This document shows, piece after piece, positions 1 through 6,299 of a stretch of 10,140 nucleotides of DNA. The stretch spans positions 1-10,140 of the forward strand of contig CALGMC010000026.1 of the NCBI GenBank assembly GCA_937959145.1. Direction: 5' to 3'. The notes beneath the pieces were generated by a model. The model saw only the letters and a program-made list of their open reading frames with translations. It was not told where the DNA came from and made no database searches. The stretch's first letter is position 1, and every line of letters starts with the position of its first letter. This DNA comes from an uncultured Chlorobiales bacterium. Its GTDB lineage: Bacteria; Bacteroidota; Chlorobiia; Chlorobiales; Thermochlorobacteraceae. The translations under genes were made by a program, and so were the position numbers.

Positions 1-183
1 CTCGACAAGTTGCGGAATAAACTTAGCTGGATAACGGTGATAGTCGTGCGTCCATTTACCTGTTTGCGATGGCTTGTATTCAGAAAATGACCACTCTTTT
101 TGCACAGGTGCTGACTTTATCCATTCTGCAATTTCAGATGAAGTGTTGTTTTTTGGTGAGATGATTTGTGTGTGTGAATCCAT
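1..183 (-). CDS. Site-specific DNA methyltransferase, N-terminal fragment (runs off left edge)
   Basis: Reading the minus strand from an ATG at 183-181 gives 61 open codons to the window edge with no stop. The fragment has a polar N-terminus, then W-S-F-S-E-Y-K-P-S at about residues 31-39, then T-H-D-Y-H-R-Y-P-A-K-F-I-P-Q at about 45-58. The (H)xYPAKFIPQ stretch is the recognisable N-terminal signature of type II N4-cytosine/N6-adenine DNA methylases, which transfer a methyl group from S-adenosylmethionine to DNA bases. The SAM-binding FxGxG and catalytic (D/N/S)PPY motifs would lie beyond the edge and cannot be seen. An AAGAAGG ribosome-binding sequence sits 8 bases before the ATG, which supports the start. 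The gene diverges from mutS2. Hand-counted GC is about 41%, lower than mutS2, as is common for transferred restriction-modification genes. It could be a solitary methylase or part of an R-M system; the family call rests on one motif. Confidence 0.72.
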   Translation of the reverse strand, partial: MDSHTQIISPKNNTSSEIAEWIKSAPVQKEWSFSEYKPSQTGKWTHDYHRYPAKFIPQLVE

Positions 184-191
184 AAATGAAA

Positions 192-198
192 CCTTCTT
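192..198 (-). promoter_or_regulatory. Ribosome-binding site for the methyltransferase gene
   Basis: AAGAAGG on the minus strand lies 8 bases upstream of the ATG at 183-181. It is one of the few clear Shine-Dalgarno-like sequences in the window and fixes the methyltransferase start. Confidence 0.55.
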
Positions 199-207
199 GA
201 ATCTTTG

Positions 208-215
208 TAAGTTTG
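208..215 (+). promoter_or_regulatory. Candidate TAnnTTTG-type -7 promoter element for mutS2
   Basis: The plus strand reads TAAGTTTG, an exact match to the Bacteroidota -7 consensus TAnnTTTG. It lies 27 bases before the mutS2 ATG at 243. No TTTG-like -33 element is visible at the usual distance upstream, so the match may be chance. If real, transcription would begin near 220 and the alternative TTG start at 213 would fall inside the promoter. Confidence 0.3.
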
Positions 216-242
216 CGCCCCTATAAACCGATAAAAATACAG

Positions 243-2612
243 ATGAATCTCGCCGAAAAATTAGAGTTCGATAAAATTCTTGCTCACGCCAGCAAACTTT
301 GCTTGTCCGAGATGGGGCGTGCACGCCTTGCCAATTCTGAACCCTTCCTCACCTTGCCCGCTCTCGAGACCGAATTAGAGCGCGTGCGCGAACTCAAACT
401 CTTGATGGAATCGGGCGAAGAATTGCCCATCGCCACGCTTTACGACACGCGCGACATTCTCAAAAAACTTGCTATCGAAGAAAACTTTCTTCAACCTACC
501 GAACTGCTCAAAATCGGCTCGGCATTGCGCACGGCGTCGCTTCTGAAAAAATTTATTTTCAATCGCAAAGAAACCTTTCCGACACTGAACGCGCTCACGG
601 AAAACTTGTGGATGGAAAAATCGCTTCAATACGAAATCTCTCAAAAGATAGATGAATTTGCCGAAGTGCGCTCTTCGGCTTCCGATGCACTTCAATTCAT
701 TCGAAGCGAATTGCAAAAAAAACGCGACGCGCTCCGACGCAAATACGAATCGCTTCAACGCCGATATGCGAGCGAAAATATGCTTATGGACGAGGGCATC
801 ACGATTCGCAACGGTCGCTTAGTGCTTGGGTTCAGGGTCGAGCACAAGTATCAAGTGCCGGGCTTCATTCACGATTTTTCGCAGTCGGGGCAAACTGTTT
901 TCATTGAGCCTGCCGAAACGCTCTCACTCTCGAATGAAATTCGCGATTTAGAAATTCAAGAGGTGCGGGAAATTGAGCGCATTCTACGCGAGTTGGCGCG
1001 CGCCTTACGCAAAGAACTCGACAATCTTCTCTCCAATCAAGAAATTCTCACACAGTTCGACGCGCTCTATGCGAAGGCAAAATTCGCGCTTGAACTCGGC
1101 GCAATTCGCCCGAATGTTTCTCTTGAAAAGAAACTCAAATTAGAAAATGCCTTTCACCCCTATCTGCTTCTTGCCAATCGCAAAGCGGGGAAATCTATCG
1201 TTCCGCTGTCGCTTGAGTTGGGTTTTGAAAATCATGTGTTGGTGATTACAGGACCGAACGCGGGCGGCAAGTCGGTTGCGCTTAAAACCGTCGGCTTGCT
1301 TTCGTTGATGTTGCAATATGGCTACTTGCTTCCGTGCGGCGAGGGTTCAATGCTTACGCTTTTCGATAACATCTTTGTAGAAATTGGCGACGAGCAATCG
1401 ATTGAAAACGACCTTTCAACATTCAGTTCGCACCTCAAAAATCTCAAAACGATTTTGGATAACGCCACAAGCGAAAGCCTTGTGTTGATAGATGAAATTT
1501 GTTCGGGCACCGACCCCGAAGAAGGTGCGGCGATTGCAACGGCAACGCTTGAAAGTTTGCTTACGCGCAAAGCAATTACGATGGTAACCACACATCAAGG
1601 CTCGCTGAAAGCCTACGCCTATCAACGCGCGGGCGTCGTCAATGGCTCAATGCAATTTGATGCAAAGGAACTTCGCCCGACCTATCACTTTCAAATCGGA
1701 TTGCCCGGCAGTTCGTTTGCGCTCGAAATGGCACGGCGAATGGGCTTTGCACCGCACATCTTAGAAAATGCGAAACGATTTCTGGGCGACTCCAAACACG
1801 CGCTCGAAGAACTCATCACGAAAATGAACTTCGAACTTCAACGCACCTATCAAGAGCGAAAAAAATTGCGCGACGAGCGCGAAGCGGCAGAACGCTTGGC
1901 GAAACAGTATCAACAAAAATTGCGCGACCTCGAGAATGAAAAGCGCGACCTTCGCCGACAGTCGCTTCAAGAATCGAAACGACTTTTGGCACAGTCAAGC
2001 GAACTGATTGAGAAAGTCATCAAAGAGATTAAAGAAAGCGCAGGCGATTCAGAAAAAATTAAATCGGCTCGCAGAGAAGTGGAAAAAATGCGGCGCGACC
2101 TCGCCGCCGAAGAAACTAAAATCGGCTCTGAAAAGCCCAAAGAAACAGAATCATTTGAAATCGCTGTTGGCGATAAAGTCAAATTGCTTGATACACACGC
2201 CACAGGCGAAGTGCTTGACATCAAGGGCGACGATGTTATGGTCTCTTTCGGCAACTTCCGTATGAAAACCTCGCTTCGCAATCTCGAGAAGATTTCAAAT
2301 AAAGATGCGCGTGAAATAGAGCGAAAGCAAACTGTGCAAGTGGGCTCCAGTTCGCTCACCGAAATTAAAGATGTCTCGACACGCTTGGATTTACGCGGCT
2401 TAATGGGCGACGAGGCGATTTTGCGTGTCGAAAAGTTTATCGATGAATCGGTCTCAAACGGATTACATCGCTTCGACATCATTCACGGCAAAGGCACAGG
2501 CGCGTTGCGCAAGCGCATCACCGACTATTTGAAAAGCGATAAGCGCATTAAGCAATTTCGATTGGGAAATTGGGACGAGGGCGGCACAGGCGTAACCATC
2601 GTCGAAGTTTAA
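243..2612 (+). CDS. mutS2: MutS2 endonuclease / ribosome-collision ATPase (MutS2 family)
   Basis: The product is about 789 residues, the usual MutS2 length. It has the MutS2-type core and clamp helices (about 1-310), then an ABC-type ATPase with Walker A G-P-N-A-G-G-K-S at about 337-344 and Walker B L-V-L-I-D-E at about 413-418, followed by S-G-T-D-P-E-E-G. A long charged coiled coil follows (about 510-640), then a KOW-like segment (G-D-K-V-K-L), then a C-terminal Smr domain with L-D-L-R-G at about 715-719 and H-G-K-G-T-G at about 748-753. It lacks the mismatch-recognition domain of MutS, as the family does. MutS2 proteins suppress homologous recombination or split collided ribosomes through the Smr domain; which applies here cannot be read from sequence. 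I chose ATG 243 over TTG 213 because homologues begin with a short M-x-x-x-x-L-E-F-D-K-I-L. It is probably cotranscribed with rluE. Confidence 0.95.
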   Translation: MNLAEKLEFDKILAHASKLCLSEMGRARLANSEPFLTLPALETELERVRELKLLMESGEELPIATLYDTRDILKKLAIEENFLQPTELLKIGSALRTASLLKKFIFNRKETFPTLNALTENLWMEKSLQYEISQKIDEFAEVRSSASDALQFIRSELQKKRDALRRKYESLQRRYASENMLMDEGITIRNGRLVLGFRVEHKYQVPGFIHDFSQSGQTVFIEPAETLSLSNEIRDLEIQEVREIERILRELARALRKELDNLLSNQEILTQFDALYAKAKFALELGAIRPNVSLEKKLKLENAFHPYLLLANRKAGKSIVPLSLELGFENHVLVITGPNAGGKSVALKTVGLLSLMLQYGYLLPCGEGSMLTLFDNIFVEIGDEQSIENDLSTFSSHLKNLKTILDNATSESLVLIDEICSGTDPEEGAAIATATLESLLTRKAITMVTTHQGSLKAYAYQRAGVVNGSMQFDAKELRPTYHFQIGLPGSSFALEMARRMGFAPHILENAKRFLGDSKHALEELITKMNFELQRTYQERKKLRDEREAAERLAKQYQQKLRDLENEKRDLRRQSLQESKRLLAQSSELIEKVIKEIKESAGDSEKIKSARREVEKMRRDLAAEETKIGSEKPKETESFEIAVGDKVKLLDTHATGEVLDIKGDDVMVSFGNFRMKTSLRNLEKISNKDAREIERKQTVQVGSSSLTEIKDVSTRLDLRGLMGDEAILRVEKFIDESVSNGLHRFDIIHGKGTGALRKRITDYLKSDKRIKQFRLGNWDEGGTGVTIVEV

Positions 2613-2627
2613 CGCCAATGATTGTCC

Positions 2628-3191
2628 ATGCTTCTTGCGTTTCATAAGCCTTACGGCGTGCTTTCGCAATTCACCTCCGATGGCTCACTGAATCGCACGC
2701 TTGCTGAATTTGAATTTCCGAAGTCCACTTATCCGCTTGGTCGGCTCGATGCCGATAGCGAAGGTTTGTTGCTTCTTTCGGACGAAAAATCTTTGAATGA
2801 GCGGCTTTTGCTTCCTGAAAACGAGCATCGGCGTGTGTATTGGGCGCAAGTCGAGCGTGTGCCGTCTGCGCTTGATTTAGCAAGGCTTGAGCAAGGCGTG
2901 ATGATTCAAGGCTATAAAACAAAGCCATGTAAAGCACGCTTGATTGAACCGCCTGCTGTGCCTGAACGCACCCCGCCGATTCGCTTTCGCAAAAGCGTTC
3001 CGACATGTTGGATTGAATTGGTTTTAACCGAAGGCAAAAATCGACAAGTGCGCCGCATGACGGCGGCGATTGGGTTTCCGACGCTTCGCTTAGTGCGCGT
3101 GCAAATCGGCGATTTTCATTTAGGCGATTTATCGCAGGGAACTTGGAAAGTGCTCACCGATGCCGAGCGGCAGGCTGTTTTTGCTAAGTAG
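2628..3191 (+). CDS. rluE: 23S rRNA pseudouridine synthase E-like protein (RsuA/RluE family)
   Basis: This 187-residue protein (from ATG 2628) isomerises a uridine to pseudouridine in rRNA; in E. coli RluE the site is U2457 of 23S rRNA. It opens with F-H-K-P-Y-G-V-L-S-Q-F-T, the family's first motif. The catalytic motif G-R-L-D-A-D-S-E-G-L-L-L-L places the nucleophilic Asp at about residue 41. Downstream are P-P-I-R-F-R-K-S-V-P-T (RluE-like), G-K-N-R-Q-V-R-R-M-T and G-F-P-T-L-R-L-V-R. There is no N-terminal S4 RNA-binding domain, which fits RluE rather than RluB or RsuA. The gene starts 15 bases after the mutS2 stop and is probably in the same transcript. A TTG at 2622 would add two residues; ATG is preferred. 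No clear Shine-Dalgarno sequence is present. Confidence 0.92.
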   Translation: MLLAFHKPYGVLSQFTSDGSLNRTLAEFEFPKSTYPLGRLDADSEGLLLLSDEKSLNERLLLPENEHRRVYWAQVERVPSALDLARLEQGVMIQGYKTKPCKARLIEPPAVPERTPPIRFRKSVPTCWIELVLTEGKNRQVRRMTAAIGFPTLRLVRVQIGDFHLGDLSQGTWKVLTDAERQAVFAK

Positions 3192-3231
3192 AACAACTCT
3201 TCGGCGAGCATTGGAATCCGCCTTCTTGTTC
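3191..3231. terminator. Weak imperfect hairpin between converging rluE and permease genes
   Basis: The convergent gap holds GAACAA (3191-3196) paired with TTGTTC (3226-3231) and GGCG (3203-3206) paired with CGCC (3219-3222). The two stems are separated by an unequal internal loop and capped by a 12-base loop. There is no T-run after either side. Its position suits a bidirectional terminator, but the structure is weak. Confidence 0.22.
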
Positions 3232-3232
3232 T

Positions 3233-4450
3233 TCATTCATAGCGCAAGGCTTCAATCGTATCGGACGAGGCGGCTTTTTGTGCAGGATAGAGCCCGAAGA
3301 AAATTCCAACAAGTCCGCTAAAAAGAAAACTGATTAAAATCGGTTCGAGCGAGATGACTGTTCGGAAGGTTGAAACGCTCCCCAGCAGTTCCGAAATGCC
3401 AATTCCGAGCAAGATACCAATCACGCCGCCAAGCAACGCCAGCACAGTAGATTCAATCAGGAATTGCAAGAGAATATCGCGCTTCTTTGCGCCGATGGCT
3501 TTGCGAATGCCAATTTCGCGCGTGCGTTCGGTTACAGTTACCAGCATAATGTTCATAATGCCAATGCCGCCAACAACCAGCGAGACAATCGCAACTGAGG
3601 TGAGCAGGAAGGCGAGAATTTTTGAGGTTTCGGAAAATGCGGAAACAAGGTCGCTTTGGTTGCGAATGGTGAAGTCGTTGTCTTGTTCGTTGCGCAGGCG
3701 ATGCTGTTTGCGCAAAATCTGCTCGACCTCAATGAGCGCGTCGTTCATTTTATCTTCTGAACTGACTTTAATCGTTATGCCTGAAATCCACGATGCGCCC
3801 GTGAGCCGTTTCTGAACCGTGTTGAGCGGCGCGAGAATTTGGTCGTCTGGATTTTGCCACCCCGAAGAGCCTTTTTCTTCCAGCACGCCCACAACTTGAA
3901 AGCCGATGTTATTGACGCGAATGGTTTGCCCGATTGGATTTGTGCCACGCTCGAAGAGATTTTGTGCAACGGTCGGACCGATGACACAGACAGCGTTCAT
4001 GGCTTTGTTATCAGCGTCGGCGAACCAGCGTCCCGCGCTCAATGTGGCATTGCGAACCGACTCGTATTCAGGATAAACGCCAACGACGGTTGTGTTCCAA
4101 TTCTTGTTGCCGAACTTGGCTTGCACGCCGCGCCGCGATTCAGGCGAGAGGCTCTCAATGAACTTTGCTTTTTGTTTAATCGCGATTACGTCTTCTTCGG
4201 TGAGTGTAATGCTACTGCCTGTGCTAATCACAATGCCGCCCGACATCTGACTGCCCGGTCGCACGAAGAGCAAATTTGAACCGAGTTTCTGCAAGTTCTC
4301 TTTCACGCTGACTTGCGCGCCTTCGCCAAGCGCGACGGTTGTAATCACCGCGCCAACGCCAATGATAATGCCGAGCATTGTGAGCAATGAGCGCATCAGG
4401 TTTGCGCGCAGCGAAAGAATCGCACTCAAAAAACTTTCTGAAAGGTTCAT
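3233..4450 (-). CDS. MacB/FtsX-family ABC transporter permease
   Basis: This 405-residue inner-membrane protein has the MacB permease layout. One transmembrane helix (about 21-42, containing T-M-L-G-I-I-I-G-V) is followed by a large extracytoplasmic MacB_PCD-type domain (about 45-275) and three C-terminal helices (about 278-304, 330-353, 370-388). The coupling segment T-E-R-T-R-E-I-G-I-R-K-A-I-G-A lies at about 307-321, and the protein ends P-A-Q-K-A-A-S-S-D-T-I-E-A-L-R-Y-E, typical of the family. Such permeases transmit ATP hydrolysis to an export or mechanical task, for example macrolide, lipoprotein or peptide efflux. The ATG at 4450-4448 begins the conserved M-N-L-x-E-S-F; the longer reading from a TTG at 4531 overlaps the upstream gene and is rejected. 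No ATPase or membrane-fusion partner lies in the window, so substrate is unknown. It sits 49 bases after the Rpn-family stop. Confidence 0.92.
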   Translation of the reverse strand: MNLSESFLSAILSLRANLMRSLLTMLGIIIGVGAVITTVALGEGAQVSVKENLQKLGSNLLFVRPGSQMSGGIVISTGSSITLTEEDVIAIKQKAKFIESLSPESRRGVQAKFGNKNWNTTVVGVYPEYESVRNATLSAGRWFADADNKAMNAVCVIGPTVAQNLFERGTNPIGQTIRVNNIGFQVVGVLEEKGSSGWQNPDDQILAPLNTVQKRLTGASWISGITIKVSSEDKMNDALIEVEQILRKQHRLRNEQDNDFTIRNQSDLVSAFSETSKILAFLLTSVAIVSLVVGGIGIMNIMLVTVTERTREIGIRKAIGAKKRDILLQFLIESTVLALLGGVIGILLGIGISELLGSVSTFRTVISLEPILISFLFSGLVGIFFGLYPAQKAASSDTIEALRYE

Positions 4451-4499
4451 GGTTTCTTTTGTTTGAATCGAGTTGTGGTTAGAATGCACTTGCAATCCT

Positions 4500-5312
4500 T
4501 CACTGTTTCGGCACACTTTGAACTTGGGCAAGTGTTAGCTGAAGTTTCTCGGCAATCTGCTCATCGCGTAGCCCTAACTCTCTCAAAAGCGGAACAGTAG
4601 ACAGTTTCCCAACACGCTCGCCTTCTTGCTTGCCCTTCAATATGCCTTGTGCTTCGCCTTTCAGCATCCCTTGTGCTTCACCTTCCTGCTTTCCTTCTTC
4701 AAAGGCTTCTTTGTAAAAGGCGGTGTCTTTGAGTAGTTCTTCTTGAATCTGCAACATCTTTTTTATGTCCTCTCGTGTTAAAGTTCTGAATTTGTATGTA
4801 AGAATCTGCTCTATCAAATCTAACTCAATCACGCTCGCTTTTTGTGCCATCTTGCGTGCCTGCTCACCTGCAGTTTTCTCTGAGGCAATCAATAGATTGA
4901 ACAGTTGAACCTCTGTCGCTTCTGATTCGGGCAACTCGTCCAAATATACGCGCTTGAACCGATTGAGTTCAAGCAAGTCGGCGTAAGGCGCAATCTGCTT
5001 TTGCTCGACACTTCGCGAAGGATAAATCACGACGGCTTGCCACTTGTTGGTCGGATATTGTTTGAGGTAAAGAAAAATTTCAGCAAAAAGTCGGGCGTAG
5101 AACTGTTCGTCGGTTTGGAATTGCGCCTCGACGAAATATGTAATATCGTCTGTCTTCGGAATAAAGATGCCATCAATACGGAAGGCAACTTCTTTAAGCT
5201 CGATAGATTTGAACTCGTAGCGTGAGGCATCGTCGGGATTTCTGCCTATGAGCGAAAAGAAGCCTTGCGGGGCAAGCTGAAGCAAGAGATAAACGAGTTT
5301 ATCAGTGCGCAT
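4500..5312 (-). CDS. Rpn/DUF2887-family PD-(D/E)XK putative nuclease
   Basis: The 270-residue product starts M-R-T-D-K-L-V-Y-L-L-L-Q, matching the usual N-terminus of DUF2887 proteins of the Rpn (recombination-promoting nuclease / putative transposase) family. The nuclease-like core shows R-I-D-G-I-F (Asp about 47) and V-E-A-Q-F-Q (Glu about 62, Gln about 64), the D...ExQ form of the PD-(D/E)XK site, followed by I-Y-P at about 97-99. The C-terminal third is helical, with an eight-residue repeat G-E-A-Q-G-(M/I)-L-K (about 211-226) inside a Gly/Glu/Lys/Gln-rich stretch. It ends in a short helix resembling a family tail (L-G-L-R-D-E-Q-I-A-E-K-L). I chose ATG 5312-5310; a TTG at 5390 would overlap the DinB gene. 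Rpn relatives cleave DNA and promote RecA-independent recombination, and some act in phage defence. Sampled GC (32-45%) is below the core genes. Confidence 0.85.
   Translation of the reverse strand: MRTDKLVYLLLQLAPQGFFSLIGRNPDDASRYEFKSIELKEVAFRIDGIFIPKTDDITYFVEAQFQTDEQFYARLFAEIFLYLKQYPTNKWQAVVIYPSRSVEQKQIAPYADLLELNRFKRVYLDELPESEATEVQLFNLLIASEKTAGEQARKMAQKASVIELDLIEQILTYKFRTLTREDIKKMLQIQEELLKDTAFYKEAFEEGKQEGEAQGMLKGEAQGILKGKQEGERVGKLSTVPLLRELGLRDEQIAEKLQLTLAQVQSVPKQ
4635..4682 (-). repeat. Two-copy 24-bp tandem repeat inside the Rpn-family gene
   Basis: Two consecutive 24-base units (4659-4682 and 4635-4658) encode G-E-A-Q-G-M-L-K and G-E-A-Q-G-I-L-K. The 11-base core CCTTGTGCTTC (plus strand) recurs at 4645-4655 and 4669-4679. 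The flanks (G-K-Q-E-G-E on each side) are related, degenerate units. Such in-frame repeats are typical of Rpn-family tails and can change copy number without breaking the frame. Confidence 0.75.
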
Positions 5313-5352
5313 TGCAGTCAAATCTGAATGATGAAGATTATCGCTCCATTTA

Positions 5353-5871
5353 TCACTCCATGTGCGCGAGTTCTTCTTTGATGCGCTCAATGTGTTTGAG
5401 GTGCGTTTCGGCGTGGTCGGCGTAATGGCTTACTATGTCTGCAAGCGTGAGTTTGCCGCGCTCTTCGTGCATGCCGAATTTCTCAAACATTTCATTTGGC
5501 AAACTTTTGAGAATGGCAGTTTGATGTTTGCGCAAGGCTTTGAAGAGCGAGAGTGCTAAGAGTTCATCTTGCGAGTTGTATTGTGCGCGTTCTGCGAGCA
5601 AATCTTGGTCGTAGGCAACGAGCGTTGGTGGCGTTGCGCCCGAAGCGATGATGAGGTTCATTCGTGCCACCGCAATCACTTCTGAATCGGCTAAGTGCAA
5701 GATGATTTCGCGAATTGACCATTTTTTTGGGTTCGGCTTCCAGCGTAGTTTCGCGCCTGAAAGTTTCTCGAGCACGAAGTCTAATTTTTGCGGCGCGGCG
5801 GCGTAGCGCGCAATTTCATTTTTGAACGAGCGTTCTTCCGTTTCGCCGAAAGGATTTTTTACTTTTGCCAT
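5353..5871 (-). CDS. DinB-superfamily (DinB_2-like) metal-dependent protein
   Basis: This 172-residue protein is predicted to form the four-helix DinB/YfiT bundle. His candidates for the metal site are His59 in I-I-L-H-L-A-D-S-E and the cluster H-Y-A-D-H-A-E-T-H (His149, His153, His157), giving the usual distant-His plus HxxxH arrangement. W-S-I-R-E-I-I-L-H-L-A-D-S-E is the hallmark N-terminal segment. Superfamily members include thiol-transferase and hydrolase-like enzymes (bacillithiol or mycothiol S-transferases, DNA-damage-inducible DinB of Bacillus); the substrate here cannot be assigned. It is cytoplasmic, with no signal peptide or membrane segment. It starts at ATG 5871-5869 without a visible Shine-Dalgarno sequence and diverges from the DUF486 gene. 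The Rpn-family gene follows 40 bases downstream. It is unrelated to DNA polymerase IV, which shares the name DinB. Confidence 0.87.
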   Translation of the reverse strand: MAKVKNPFGETEERSFKNEIARYAAAPQKLDFVLEKLSGAKLRWKPNPKKWSIREIILHLADSEVIAVARMNLIIASGATPPTLVAYDQDLLAERAQYNSQDELLALSLFKALRKHQTAILKSLPNEMFEKFGMHEERGKLTLADIVSHYADHAETHLKHIERIKEELAHME

Positions 5872-5936
5872 TTTTCAAGTGCGTTAAAATTTTCACAAAA
5901 TTTTTCACAAAATAACTTAAACCGCTCTTTACAACC
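5872..5936. promoter_or_regulatory. Divergent AT-rich intergenic region with an 11-bp direct repeat
   Basis: This 65-base gap must hold the promoters of the DinB-superfamily gene (minus) and the DUF486-LytTR run (plus). It contains TTTTCACAAAA twice, at 5890-5900 and 5902-5912, with a 12-base period, so the copies lie on nearly the same face of the helix. Direct repeats like this often bind a regulator. On the minus strand TATTTTG resembles a degenerate TAnnTTTG -7 element, but I cannot name a promoter with confidence. Confidence 0.4.
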
Positions 5937-6287
5937 ATGTTTCAACTGCCGATTTGGCTCAAAACGGTTCTACTGCTTACTGCATCGAATGTGTTCATGA
6001 CCTTTGCGTGGTATGGGCATTTGAAAAACCTACAATCGCGCGCGTGGTATGTGGCGGCGGTGGTGAGTTGGGGCATTGCCTTGTTTGAATACCTTTTGCA
6101 AGTGCCCGCCAATCGCATTGGCTATCAAGCCATGTCGCTCTCGCAACTGAAAATTTTGCAAGAAGTCATTACGCTTTCGGTGTTTGTGCCATTTGCGATG
6201 GTGTATATGAAAGAGCCATTCAAGTGGGACTATGTCTGGGCAGGGCTTTGTTTGCTTGGCGCAGTTTATTTCATGTTTCGTTCATAA
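5937..6287 (+). CDS. DMT-superfamily DUF486 small membrane protein
   Basis: The 116-residue protein has four predicted transmembrane helices (about 7-26, 36-54, 72-91, 96-114) and almost nothing else, matching the compact DUF486 group of the drug/metabolite transporter superfamily. The conserved E-Y-x-L-Q-V-P-A-N-R-I-G-Y segment (about 51-63), between helices 2 and 3, is the clearest family mark, and the protein is full length. Function in this family is not established; as a half-size transporter it may act as a dimer. It starts at ATG 5937 and is followed 12 bases later by the LytTR regulator, so the two are probably cotranscribed. Confidence 0.9.
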   Translation: MFQLPIWLKTVLLLTASNVFMTFAWYGHLKNLQSRAWYVAAVVSWGIALFEYLLQVPANRIGYQAMSLSQLKILQEVITLSVFVPFAMVYMKEPFKWDYVWAGLCLLGAVYFMFRS

Positions 6288-6299
6288 ATCCAACAAGAA

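Noticed and set aside
213..242. TTG start extending MutS2 by 10 residues
   Set aside because: The extra residues (M-R-P-Y-K-P-I-K-I-Q) do not match the family N-terminus, and the TTG overlaps the candidate -7 element; ATG 243 fits better.
2008..2265. 85-codon plus-strand open frame inside mutS2
   Set aside because: It lies wholly within the MutS2 coiled-coil coding region in another frame; its Lys-rich, Ser-rich product resembles no family.
4451..4531. Longer N-terminus for the ABC permease from a TTG at 4531
   Set aside because: It would overlap the end of the Rpn-family gene and adds residues absent from MacB-type permeases; ATG 4450 opens the conserved M-N-L-x-E-S-F.
5336..5359. Near-identical 12-base repeat (TGGAGTGATAAA / TGGAGCGATAAT, minus strand) at the DinB-gene stop
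   Set aside because: Only two short units with one or two differences; no known element fits and chance is a fair explanation.
5313..5390. Longer N-terminus for the Rpn-family protein from a TTG at 5390
   Set aside because: It overlaps the DinB-superfamily gene by 38 bases, and the family normally begins M-(K/R)-T-D near the ATG at 5312.
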